A DNA stretch of 64,000 nucleotides from Gracilaria gracilis (taxonomy: Eukaryota; Rhodophyta; Florideophyceae; Gracilariales; Gracilariaceae): positions 83,881-147,880 of the forward strand of contig JARGSG010000120.1 of the NCBI GenBank assembly GCA_030374805.1, read 5' to 3'. Below the pieces are notes generated by a model, which searched no databases, had not been told where the DNA came from, and saw nothing but the letters and a program-made list of their open reading frames with translations. Of this stretch, positions 54,475-64,000 are shown one piece after another. Made by a program: the position numbers and the translations under genes. Position 1 is the first letter of the stretch, and each line of letters begins with the position of its first letter.

Positions 54475-55730
54475 CCAACAAAGAAAGGCCTCAAACAGAG
54501 ATATTGGCCGCTTTTTTGCGGCGTATTACCTACAATATGCCTATTTTGGACCTCAACCATCAATCACTTTATGCATTAGTAACTTTGGACCTGTTTTTAA
54601 CCAGCAGGAATTTGTAGGACGCTTTCAAATGCCGAAATCCGTGTACGATCTTGTGAAAAAATTTGTTGCAAAAATAGACAAATACTATTAGGAAGGAAAG
54701 GACTGTTGCGGAAAGAAGTCAGCGTCGACACACTAAAAGCTAATTTTTTCCTTACGGCAACTTATCTAAGAAATCGGAGGGCATGCGCTGTTCGAGTTTA
54801 CACGATCGTTTGAGTGAACGCATCTTGAATGTGAAAAGCGTTTTCTTCGCGCTGTATCTGTCAGATTTTGTGAAGGGTATTTGCAACGCCCCACTTTAGA
54901 AGACACGAAATTGATTACGAAGCGGCAGACGCGACTAGGCTTTCCAGGCGCTTTAGGGTCGCTGCTTGCTCAAGATGGAAGTAAAGCTGTGGATCTATCG
55001 CAGAGCCACACCTAATATTGGCGTGTCGGGATATCCTGAACTGCGTCTAGAATCCGTATGTGACGACCAGCTTTGGATCTAGCACTTGAAGTTTGGGTTC
55101 CCAGGTGCCATTAATGAGCCCAGTATTCTCGAATTTTCACCGCTTTTTAATGATGTACGCAGCGTTGCGAGGCTTCCGTATAAAACGGAAGTGAAAGTGG
55201 GTGGCAAGGTGATTGACTGGTTTTATTGGGTGGTCAACGGCATATATTCTTCTTTCCGTGGCTTTCTGAACCCAATACCCTTCCCCATCGAGAAGATAGA
55301 GGAGGCATTTGCGAAGGCCCAGGAAGCTTTTCGTAAAGCATTAGAACGTGTGTATGGTTTGCTGTTGAGTCGATAGCACATTCTTTCTAATCCCCCTCAT
55401 TTGTGGTATACAGAATATGCGAAGTATATTGTTCGTGCTTGTTCTATTTTTCATAATATGATTATTGAAGCCAGAGAAAGCGGCGGACACATAAGGACGG
55501 TCAACATTGTCAGCATTGATCCTGAAGCTGCAGTGGTTCCGTTAGAGTCGTTTGCAGCGCCTCTTGACACATACGCAGGAGCAGACTTTCCTCGTCATCA
55601 TGCTGATAGTACAGAAGATGAATGGGAGCACCAACTATTAACTAATGCTCTCACTGACTCAACATGGCGTAGAGTTGGTAAAGGGGAGTTAGATGATTTC
55701 ATGAAGATCAAGCAGGTGACGGCGCCTCTC
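54475..55730 (+). pseudogene. Second PIF/Harbinger transposase (plant transposon protein type), decayed
   Basis: Reads in pieces from the ATG at 54475. Near 54600-54670: FVGRFQMPKSVYDLVKKF. From about 55060: DQLWI, stop, HLKFGFPGAINEPSILEFSPLFNDV, then GGKVIDWFYWVVNGIYSSFRGFLNPIPFP, EAFAKAQEAFRKALERVYGLLLSR, stop, HILSNPPHLWY, and IVRACSIFHNMIIEARE. These follow the plant-transposon (Harbinger) family closely. At both marked stops (TAG 55080-55082 and TAG 55374-55376) the family has Trp, so TGG-to-TAG changes explain them. Frames are lost upstream of 55000. Confidence 0.78.
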
Positions 55731-55767
55731 TTTGATTTTCAATGCTTGGTATTGAGCCTCATTTGCG

Positions 55768-56282
55768 CTATGTGCTCCCCTTATCTTCATGGTATTCTTC
55801 AATCAGTTTTCGTAGTCTCTTCTTCTTCAATTTCCTTCTGTACTGCTTGCTGTCTTCTTCCTCAACATTAAAGAGAACCCACACTCCTTCCAGTTCGTCC
55901 GCTTCGTTGCGCAGATCGTATGCTCGGTCAGCTTGCTCTTTCCATATAACTGCGCTGGAGTTCTCTGCTTCAATTGAAGCACTACTTGCTTTGGTATATC
56001 TTTTGTTCCAGGACTCCAACGCCAACTGCAGTGCAACGTCTCCCTTTACTGCTTCCTTCTTTAACTTCATTGCGATCTTTGCAACCTTAATAACAATAGG
56101 CCTTTTACGTGTGGCAACTTGACCCTCTGAATCCTGCGCCTTTCCCCGATCTTTTTCCCTGCACCGACATCTTTCGGTTCATGTTCCGCTTTCTCCCTGG
56201 CTTCTCTCATAACTGATTTACACTCCTCGCCTTCATTGTCAACAACTGGGACTGGATCAAATTTTGTGGTCTGCTTGATCAA
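55768..56282 (-). pseudogene. Charged helical protein, possible Harbinger accessory ORF
   Basis: Minus-strand frames 56282-56067 and 56070-55768 join through one frameshift near 56110. They give a Lys/Glu-rich protein with VAKIAMKLKKEAVKGDVALQLALESWNKRYTKASS and EEEDSKQYRRKLKKKRLRKLIEEY. No family recognised. Its place right behind a Harbinger transposase on the opposite strand, and its charged helical nature, suggest the second ORF often carried by such elements. This is inference from position only. A further protein-like minus stretch lies at 56917-56675. Confidence 0.35.
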
Positions 56283-57419
56283 CCATTCGAATGGTTTTGG
56301 GAAGGGAAACCCTTTCCCAATTATGTATTTGGGGTTCCGAAAGACATCATAGAAATGCGAGACCTTGATGAAATTAATGTAGAGTCCTACTGTGCATCGA
56401 ATCCTATTAACATCAGACTTATTTCCAGTAGACCGATGAGCCTAGACGACTCGCAAACACCCTCGCAACTTTCAACAAATATCTGAGCTCTTCCGACCCT
56501 GTTCTGCAACGCTGCTTACAGACCCATTTCCCCTTACGTCCACTCTCTCCCTTTCGTTTAGCTCAGAATCCTTCCCGATCAACACACCCAGCAAGCTATC
56601 AAACTCACGCTTCATCTTAAAGTGCCAGTGCACCCTCTTCTAATTTGACCCATTACTGGAAGCGTCCGGGAGGCTCACTGTCTGCATGACAGCACCCATC
56701 GTATCCAAATCAAGACATTGTGGCTGTTTGCCTCGGCTATTTTTCTCTTTGTTTGGTGACGTAATTTATCCTGCTTTTCCAAGAGACCACGCGGCTCTTC
56801 CGTGGTTGTCCGTGGCGGTGTCCCATTCGAGACAGTTCCCATATCGTGCTCCACGTCCTCTTGACAGGGTTTCCTAGAAGGCCTATCTGTTGGGCAACTT
56901 CCCGGTGCCAACGACACGTTCGTCGAAGTGCGAAGGTGAGAACAAACAAAAGTGTTTCCGACCTTTTGCCAGTAGATATGTGCTAAGATACGGCAGTGGA
57001 GTAACCGCAGGAGGTGTTACAGTCATTGCAATCTAAAGGCCGTGGATGGCTTCAAACAGTGAGCGGGGACGAAGGCAACGCGCTGATTTTGCAGCCGTGA
57101 TATAATCCAGTTATATCAGTGGAAACAGCAATGTTAGGGTGGTGAACTAGCGGTAGAGTGCATTTCGGACCTCATTTCGAACCTCAACAAGGTTATTTTG
57201 AATGAGCAGTCCTACTCAATTTCCGACGCAGGACGAGGAAAAGTTCTGAAGACGTTTACCCGGACTCATGACGGGGGTTTGCTCAGAGATTCGATAGTTT
57301 CTCGAATTCGCTTTTGCCTTCCGTTATGGAGGCCATAAGCCCGTTGAAACTGAAAAATCAGTGAAAGTCTTTGTAAGGGGGTAGCGCTGATATCCAATCC
57401 AGAACCTGCCATACCGATT
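56283..57419. other. Intergenic with coding scraps
   Basis: Holds a short plus-strand protein-like piece near 56285-56490 (FPNYVFGVPKDIIEMRDLDEINVESY) and a minus-strand piece at 56917-56675; neither is recognised. Near 57147-57190 a tRNA-like pair of boxes (GCGGTAGAGTGC and TTTCGAACCTC) occurs. Sequence from about 57354 on is open in the methyltransferase frame, so that gene may begin here. Confidence 0.35.
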
Positions 57420-59265
57420 GTGGATGATGTGGAGGAGGTGGAAGAAATTCGGAAACCAACGGAGCCGAAGGAGGGGAGAGGCGAGAAAGGAGATGGTCAT
57501 ACAAACATAGTGGCTGACATTGGGAAAGGAAGTACTGGTCACGATGCATCCCGAGTAGGCGTAATACACCCACCATCCATTGCGTCGTTGGATGACAAAA
57601 TGGCATTCCGAAGTTGTGAGGAGGAGATGGAGAAGTACTCTTGCTTGTACAGTTGCGGGTGTGAGTATATGGTAGAAATGGACGAGACGTTGTGCAGAGA
57701 TGGTGTGTCCGCGTTGGGAAACGTTAAACTGGTTCTCATAAACCCTCCGTACAACATTCGATGGGACAAGAACCTGAGCAACAGCTGGTACGATGTACTT
57801 AGCCCTCAGGACATGAAGAAGGCTGCAAAGCTTTTATCAAGAGTGCTAAGTCCTGGGGGCCATTTCGCTATCTTTAATGCTTTCGAGCAGGTCCAGAAAT
57901 AAAGAGATGTACTTTCTGCCATTGGGGCAAAAGGCGAAAACGGAGTACCAAGGCGTTCCTTTGTTGTGGACCAGGTCCCGATGCACTTTGTACGGTCGCA
58001 AGGCAACCCGATGCGTTACCCTGGACGTAGGGCGTGCTCCCTTTTCCATGCAATGAATTATGCTGTACATGGAGTTCGAAATGGTATCAGCTACGCGCAA
58101 CAGCATGTGATGGTTACCTATGAGAATTTCAACTTCGGGCAGTCAAGATACTCGGGGTATCACAGTGTCATTGACCAGGTGCCTTCCATTTCTAATGGGG
58201 AGACTATCCAGTGCAAAAAAAAGAAGGAAGGTGGGGGCTAAGATTTACAAAATGTGACGTGCGAACAGGAAACTCGGCCATTGTTGAAGGAGCTAATCAG
58301 TCGGTTTTCCCAGGCTTTGAATATTGTGGTCGACTTGTTTTGCAGGGACGTTTTCGACAGCAATATCATTCATGGAGTTACAACAGCATCGTAGGTTCAT
58401 CGGGTGTGAGCCGGGCCCTGACTGCTTTGCCCATGCTAGGCACGCCGCAATTATTCAATTCGCTCTGTGCGTGCGGGAAAATGAGACGGATATCCAGGTA
58501 AAGCAGGAAGTTCGAAATGCTATGATTAGGGTGTTGAACGTATTTCCGAAGTGGAATGTCCGCCCATGGAGATCATGAAGGGCTCCATAAGGCTACCGTA
58601 AGTATCAAAAGTCTCTTACGTAAACTGTGGAATTTCTTGCGTCAATGGGGCGGGTTGAGAGCTTTGTCACCATTGGTAAAAGTAAGGCCCTTCACGAATG
58701 GCCTAAAACTTTGCAAGGAAAAATGGGGCTTCTGCGTCGGAATGCCATATTGAGGCTGGAATAGACCATGTGCGGTTGTCGTATCGGGAAGTCGACAATT
58801 CGTCACCCTGGCACAGGAGTGGGGGTGTTCACTACACGCCGATTCCTGGAAAATGGAGACATATGTTACTTCTATGGCACACTGGTGTACCATGACCTAA
58901 CGAAGAGAAAAGAGGTACACAAGAAATATGGTGAAGGGTTATTGGGAACCACTTCCGAACGCTTTCGGAAGTATGCGATGTAGTTTAACGCCCGCGGCTA
59001 TATATTCCATAACCTCCCAGAGAGAAGACAAGCAGTAAGTTTAATACCTGTGTGGATTGTCTCCGCTCCTTTTTCACTGGGTGGAACGATTAACGATCCC
59101 AAATATATGGAAAGTGGTAAGGACATTGATGCAGTTGCGGATGGTGTGACGAAACGAAGCACTGCAAATATGCGGGACATTCGAACTCCAAATACAGGAT
59201 GCACCCTGCATCAACTACGAGAATACCAAATGCTTGCGGTGCGAGCACTTCGGAAACTGGAATAA
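57420..59265 (+). pseudogene. DNA amino-methyltransferase fused to a SET-like domain, decayed
   Basis: Part 1 (57420-58238): KLVLINPPYNIRWDKNLSNSWYDVLS has the NPPY catalytic motif IV of N6-adenine/N4-cytosine methylases (57741-57752), then LLSRVLSPGGHFAIFNAFEQVQK. After an in-frame TAA (57900-57902) the same frame goes on. Part 2 (58324-58578): VVDLFC, one-base shift, then GTFSTAISFMELQQHRRFIGCEPG: motif I, the AdoMet site. Part 3 (58768-59265): KSTIRHPGTGVGVFTTRRF, GDICYFYGTLVYHDL, TAG at 58981-58983, WIVSAPFSLGGTINDPKYM: a SET-type fold with INDP where classical SET domains have NHxxxPN. Order IV-then-I is the beta-class arrangement. Frame shifts and at least four stops make this copy inactive. 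Upstream residues are acidic (VEEVEEI). Likely borne by a mobile element. Confidence 0.7.
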
Positions 59266-59720
59266 GAGAAGAGTTGTGCGCGGATTATGAATAGAGTATG
59301 GCTGAGGTACATCGGCAAATCCTATTATGGTAATCGATTAGAACGTGTAGTAAATTAGCTACATTTAAAACAACCCCCTAAACCTCCGTAGAGAAGTGGC
59401 ACTTATTGCATTCCAACTTCGCCATTGAGCACGAAATAGAAACTAAAAACTTTGGCAGAACTGCAAGATGGAAGTACATAGATACATAAAGGGTAGCAAA
59501 GGGCATCGAATATGATGGTGTATGTTTTTTTACATTATGAAAACTTTCTAGTTCAGAAATGGAGATTTCGGTGTCAATTTTTGGTTTCGGAATCGGGGAA
59601 TAAAAAACCGCACTCGGTGATTCCTATCACACTCCACCAGATTAGGGGTGTGCATTCGATCGGTAACGTTCGATCACGGCGAGCGCCAAACACATCGAGA
59701 GCAGAGCAGTTCCGATTCCA
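59266..59720. other. Intergenic, AT-rich
   Basis: No gene. Near 59659-59740 the tetramer-rich sequence GATCACGGCGAGC and GATCAAGGTCAG repeat TCGATC motifs, just ahead of the next open frame. Confidence 0.4.
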
Positions 59721-60659
59721 GTGACCTTCGATCAAGGTCAGTGGCTAAGACGTCGGGAGCCCAGTGTCAACCGTGACGAACCGTTCGGATTGTATATGGC
59801 GAAAGGCAAGACGGGGGGTGTGAATGCTGGGGAGGTTAGCCGTCGCGCGTCGAAGAGCTGGAGGCGTGGCGCAACGGTAAGTGGCGAAGTTGGCACCACT
59901 CGTAGTACGCGTTTGCCTGGGAGAGGTTTACGTGGGAAAGAGAGGAAGGGCGCGACGAGGAGCGGAGGTGCGGCGAGGAGCGTCGAGGGCGGAATATTGG
60001 AGCGAACGGAGCGAACGGAGCAAAAGGAGCGAACGGTAAGCATTGTGGTGACGAAACCTATTGAAAACGCACGAGAACAAGAAGTTAGTCCCAAGAAAAT
60101 CATAGTAGCGCAGCCAGGTAAGGCGAAGAAGGTTCTGCGGAGTGGTCGGGAGAGAGATGGTCGTAGAAGAAGCGCAGCGACTGCGCAAGCTTTAGAGGAG
60201 ATCGATAGCCGGGATATGATAGTGAGGGGTAAAAAGCTTCGTACGGATGTCGGGGGAAGAACGATAGCAAGGAGTAGTACCATATTAGGTAGTGGGGTTC
60301 TTCGAGGAAGAATGGGAACTAACGGTGATAAAGTGCCTAAGGCTGCGGTACCCGAAGAGGTGGAAGGACAAAGGGAGAGAATGAGGTGTGGTTACCCGGC
60401 GAGGACGCGAGGAGTGGAGAGTTTGGTTGTTGTGACGCCAAATAGAGTGCCAGAGAAGGACCGCTTTGGTTTCGAGCAAGAGAATTCGAACCGGGAGAAA
60501 GAAGGAGTGGGGCGTGTGCGGCCAATGGCAGAACGTGAAACAGGGGAGGGTAGTGAGAGGATACTAGGGAGTGTGGTTCATGGATTGGGGGTGTTGAAGT
60601 TGTGGAGAAGGGGGAGATCAGCGACGAGAACATGCGGACGGGAGAGGGGTACGAAGTAG
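59721..60659 (+). CDS. Basic, Arg/Gly/Glu-rich protein of unknown family
   Basis: A 939-bp frame, open throughout; the first ATG in frame is at 59796, giving about 287 aa. It is very basic, with ERTERTEQKERT repeats, SPKKIIVAQPGKAKKVLRSGRERDGRRR, and little hydrophobic sequence. The plus strand here is strongly purine-rich, which favours open frames by chance. It resembles retroelement gag-like or transposon leader proteins in character only. Further plus-strand fragments at 60760-60940, 61092-61349 and 61316-61774 may continue the same gene in other frames. Confidence 0.35.
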   Translation: MTFDQGQWLRRREPSVNRDEPFGLYMAKGKTGGVNAGEVSRRASKSWRRGATVSGEVGTTRSTRLPGRGLRGKERKGATRSGGAARSVEGGILERTERTEQKERTVSIVVTKPIENAREQEVSPKKIIVAQPGKAKKVLRSGRERDGRRRSAATAQALEEIDSRDMIVRGKKLRTDVGGRTIARSSTILGSGVLRGRMGTNGDKVPKAAVPEEVEGQRERMRCGYPARTRGVESLVVVTPNRVPEKDRFGFEQENSNREKEGVGRVRPMAERETGEGSERILGSVVHGLGVLKLWRRGRSATRTCGRERGTK

Positions 60660-62526
60660 AAGTGGTGGATCAACCAAGGAAATTGTCGGAGGGACAGCAG
60701 CAGTGGTTGAGAGGGATTTCGAAGGGTAGGACGACATAGAAACAAAACGGCGTCGGGAAGTGAATGTCGTGGAGACGGTGCCACTAACACCCAAAGAGAT
60801 GCGTGTAAGGGGCAACACCGTTTACTTCCGGAGGATGTGGGAGACGAAAGTGACGGCGGTCGTGGAGAAAGCGGAGGTAGAATTCAGGGAGATGAATGGG
60901 GATCTACAAGGGAATGGGAAGGCAATGAAAAGAACTTAAGCGTAATGACACGGTCTGCACCCGTTCAGAGGGTGATTTCATTAAAGGGACAGTTGGGAAG
61001 TATGAAGCAAGATCACTATACATTAATAGTGAGTTTTAAGCGGTCGCCAGAAGAGTTGAGATAGCTTGGGGAGGAATATAAATGGCAAAATATGTTGATC
61101 GAAAGTCTTTGGGAGGCAGCGAAGGGGAGTAAGCGAGGTGGTGGAAAAAAGAAGGTGGAAGCGCACCGAAAGTATGATATTGGAGTGGATGACTGTTTTT
61201 ATAGATTTGAAAGGGCTGTATATGATATGATTCTTCATTATGCGAAGTTGGAGGCTTCTGAACTTTGTTTTGACACAAAAAAGTCGGTAGAAGCTGTAAG
61301 AACAGGAGTGAGACGGTGGGAAAAAGTAGAAAAAGGAGCATGTTTGTAGTTGGGGAGAAGGAGATGGTGCCTAGGTGCCCAATTCAGGTTGCATATGGGA
61401 TGAGGTCGTCCACACCATCGACGGAGGGTGGAAGTGATGTGTTGTTGAAGTATGTGGTCGAGACAGAAATAATGGGAGAGACGTGGGAAATGATAAGGGA
61501 AGCGGGGAGGAAACAAGAGTGCGTGGAGAAAGTAAGCGTGGCCAAGTGTGTGAAGCAGCGGATGAAGCAGACGATAAGCGATGGGATTGGGGTGCGAAAG
61601 CGGGCTGCCTGGGACAAATTATTTTCTTTACCGGGGTATGATTTGATTGCGAAGCGGGCAAGGCCTAGGGAGGGGACGGAACTTGGTGAGGTGTTCAAGA
61701 AGCAGATGGACGAGGCTCGCGAGAAGCATATGGGAACTGAAGATGATTGGATGGACAAGTTGTGTGCGTGGTGAATGGGTCATTTCGAAGATCTTGCGTA
61801 CTCTGGGTCACCTGTGCATGCCCCACCGTAGAGCTGTGATAATGAAGACAAGTATTTCAAGAAAGGAATGGTGGTGGAAGTGTTGGAGGAGTGCATGGGA
61901 TACGCAGTGGAGACCAAATGTAATGGGGAAACCCATTAGGTGGATGGGACGGTGATGCACCTCGCGAGATTTGATTCTTGAATTGGGTGTCTTGTGAAAA
62001 CGATGAACAAGGGTGTGGGACGTGGAGGGCAAAGGCAGCTCTTTTTTTCTACATTGTACGGAAGGTATCTGCCTAGGGCGGTGGGGGGTATATTGAAGGT
62101 GGCATAAGAATTGGTGAGGGACGAGCACGGCAAAGACTTCGAGAACGATGGGTTTTTAGAGGGGGATCCGAGGTGTGTGTCCGGAAATTCGGAGAGACTT
62201 GCGACGGTTGGGCTGTGGATTCCATCGAGGGAGAAAGTATATCTAGCGGTGAGGGAGGAATACTTTATGGCCGATTTTACGCGGAGACTTTGAGTGGTTC
62301 TTGATTGCTACATAGCAGCGTGCGGAACCCAGGAGCCCGGTTTCAGTTGTTTAGTTGGGCACCGGGGAGAAAGTAGGAATGTGCCAGAAGGATGAGAGGG
62401 GAGAGGGTAGTGTGGATAAGAGTGGGAGGAGTGGGGATAGCTGTAAAATGATGAAGAGGTGGTATATCTTCTTTATTTCATATCTATCTCCAATGGTTTC
62501 TGTGGAAGAGGGTGGTAGTGATTGGT
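60660..62526 (+). pseudogene. Decayed coding region, unrecognised
   Basis: Protein-like pieces on the plus strand: VNVVETVPLTPKEMRVRGNTVYFRRMW (about 60760-60840), FYRFERAVYDMILHYAKLEASELCFDTKKSVEAVRTGVRRW (61190-61325), CPIQVAYGMRSSTPSTEGGSDVLLKYVVETEIMGETWEMIREAGRKQE (61375-61520), and LATVGLWIPSREKVYLAVREEYFMADFTRR (62185-62290). Frames change between pieces and stops are frequent. The order and strand suit one long dead gene of a mobile element, possibly continuing from 59721. Family unknown. Confidence 0.4.
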
Positions 62527-64000
62527 TTATGAAAATCCTATGGAATGAGTGCGATGCGGGGGGTGGGAGGTAGAACCTGGAGGTGGGTTCCCGGTAAAAT
62601 CTGTTGAAGCGGAATCTTTGGAAACGCCAGTGAAGGCGGGAAGTGAAGGGGGTGCGGGGTAGTTATGGCGGAGAACATGAACGGAGCCAAGAATAGAAGA
62701 GAAAGAGATGATTCCAAACCATGGAGAAACGTTTTCGGATTTGGAGTGGGTGGAGATGGGAATCGGATGGGCGGTGTGGTTATGTTCGTCGTCTGTTGCC
62801 CATCGGAGGCATACGCAGTTGAGGGTGACATGGACTTCGTCGCTTGGTGGGACGAGCTCCATGAACTGTACGAAGGCGAACTCCTTGGAAGATGGAGTGG
62901 AAGAAGGAAGGGTGAAGCGAAGAAGGGAGATGAGTTTGCAGAGCCAGACGATGGGGGTGGAGTTGGAGAAGCTGGTGCCTGCGACAAGGACGTGAAAGGA
63001 CTTTAGGGATTTAGAAGGACCGAAAGACGGGGCGGCAAATATTCGTCGGATGAGAGGGAGGGAGGATCCTGGAGCACGAGCTCGTTCCGCTCTTCAATGT
63101 AGTGGTCGAGTGATGGGACATAACCGCCGGCGAGGTAAACGAAGTGGACTACGGTGATTCGGGTGCGACGGAGAGTGGGGGAGTTCTCCGAGAGTTCTAA
63201 GACTTCGAGAGAAAGGGTGATGAATGAAGGGAGGGCGTGTTTTTCTATTTGTTGTAGGATGGAGAGAGTGTCAGTGGGGAAGAGGTCTTGGAGAGATTTG
63301 GGATTGAAATGAGGATTAGAGTGGAGGAATTTGTGGGCAGTGATGAGATCCCCAATGAGATGAGTCTTCCATCACGGACCAAACAGGGTTGGCGGGATTG
63401 GGTGAGAGAGGTGAGTGCAGGAGAGAAGGAAGTCATAGAGGGGTTGGTGGAAAGGGGGTTCCAATCTTTGGTGGCGTTGGAGTGATGGATAGTGCGAATG
63501 GTTTCTTCATATGTGGTGGACCTGCGCTTTGAGGTTTTGGAGTAGTGTGACTTGAAGAGACAATGGGCGTGTTCGAATATGCCAGCATCGTTGAAGTGGA
63601 GGCTTCCGAAGCGCCGAATATACTCGACGATGTAGCCGAGAAGATGGAAAGTGAGGGTGCCAGGGCTGGAAGTGTGGTGGGGGACGAGGAAGAGTACGGC
63701 TGTGCGCTTTAAGAAGCAGATTTGGAATTGGAGCTCGTTGAGGCGAAATTCGGTCCATTCTGCGGAGGTGTTGTATCTCATGGAGAAGAGGAGAAGATCG
63801 GAGTACTTGGTGAAAACAAAAGTGATGGGAGCTGCATCGACCTCGTCACAGCAGCGGTCGAAGAAGGCGCCGATGAAGGGAAAGACCATGTCAAGTGAGC
63901 GGTAGTGTTTTGCTTCGAGCATACCACGTAGGCCGTTGGACGTGAAGATACCGTTAAGGGTCTGATCGTTGTGGGAGGAGGAAAACTCGATATGGAGTCC
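62527..64000 (-). pseudogene. C-terminal part of a large transposase-like protein, running off the right edge
   Basis: The frame is open from the window edge (64000) to 63245, and protein-like text continues in a shifted frame from about 62990 to 62530. Key part (63922-63500): RSLDMVFPFIGAFFDRCCDE..FRLNELQFQICFLKRTAVLF, then TFHLLGYIVEYIRRFGSLHFNDAGIFEHAHCLFKSHYSKTSKRRSTTYEET. A His-containing helix followed by FE and a spaced His/Lys/Tyr is the pattern of KDZ/Plavaka/CACTA-type transposase C-termini. After about 63480 the sequence becomes Ser/Pro/Leu low complexity. 62862-62650 (MELVPPSDEVHVTLNCVCLRWATDDEH) also reads as protein. Family assignment is tentative. Confidence 0.4.

Noticed and set aside
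59721..63000. CRISPR-like or tandem array in the G-rich right end
   Set aside because: Short GAACGGAGC-type repeats near 60003-60035 are only a few units long; no regular repeat-spacer structure exists anywhere in the window.

Overview
The window is nuclear DNA of a small-genome eukaryote, most likely a unicellular alga; a red alga of the Porphyridium type is my best guess from gene content and style, not a proof. Supporting points: Pol zeta catalytic subunit, exosome RRP6, RRP17, RIC1, an aquaporin, a PH-domain kinase and an isolated Pol III 5S rRNA gene. Genes are short, intron-poor and tightly packed. The few introns I could place are 57-134 nt, start GTRNGN, end AG, and several contain CTAAC branch-like motifs. 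Eubacterial-type genes with organelle-like presequences (TrmH methylase, SLP phosphatase, a HutX/ChuX-like protein) fit a plastid-bearing cell.

Layout. 1-9,460 is GC-rich and gene-dense: 5S rRNA (-), nucleoside diphosphate kinase (-, 3 exons), TrmH-type methylase with a long tail (-), ThpR-type 2H phosphoesterase (+), PH-CaMK-like kinase (+). 9,466-12,293 is a decayed piggyBac-like transposon. 12,945-20,083 has two tandem paralogous secreted Cys-rich proteins flanking an alpha/beta hydrolase, then an SLP phosphatase and a HutX/ChuX-like protein. 20,790-33,814 is the housekeeping core: REV3 (3 exons), RRP17, aquaporin, a small 3-exon hypothetical gene, and RRP6.

From about 33,800 to the right edge the window is a graveyard of mobile elements and broken genes. 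A RIC1 homologue (38,840-44,100, -) is split by a 2,678-bp element with 161-bp terminal inverted repeats and a TTAT target duplication. Beyond it lie a PIF/Harbinger transposase (-), a complete but decayed Ty1/copia element with 92-bp LTRs and CAAAG target duplication, a pogo-like transposase (-), a second Harbinger (+), and a decayed reading frame that joins an amino-DNA-methyltransferase to a SET-like domain (57,420-59,265). Last come G-rich unrecognised frames and the 3' part of another large transposase running off the edge.

The most unusual items are the methyltransferase-SET frame, the transposon-split RIC1 gene, the Cys-rich secreted pair, and a repeated decay pattern in which reading frames are kept open but punctuated by in-frame stops that single transitions could explain.
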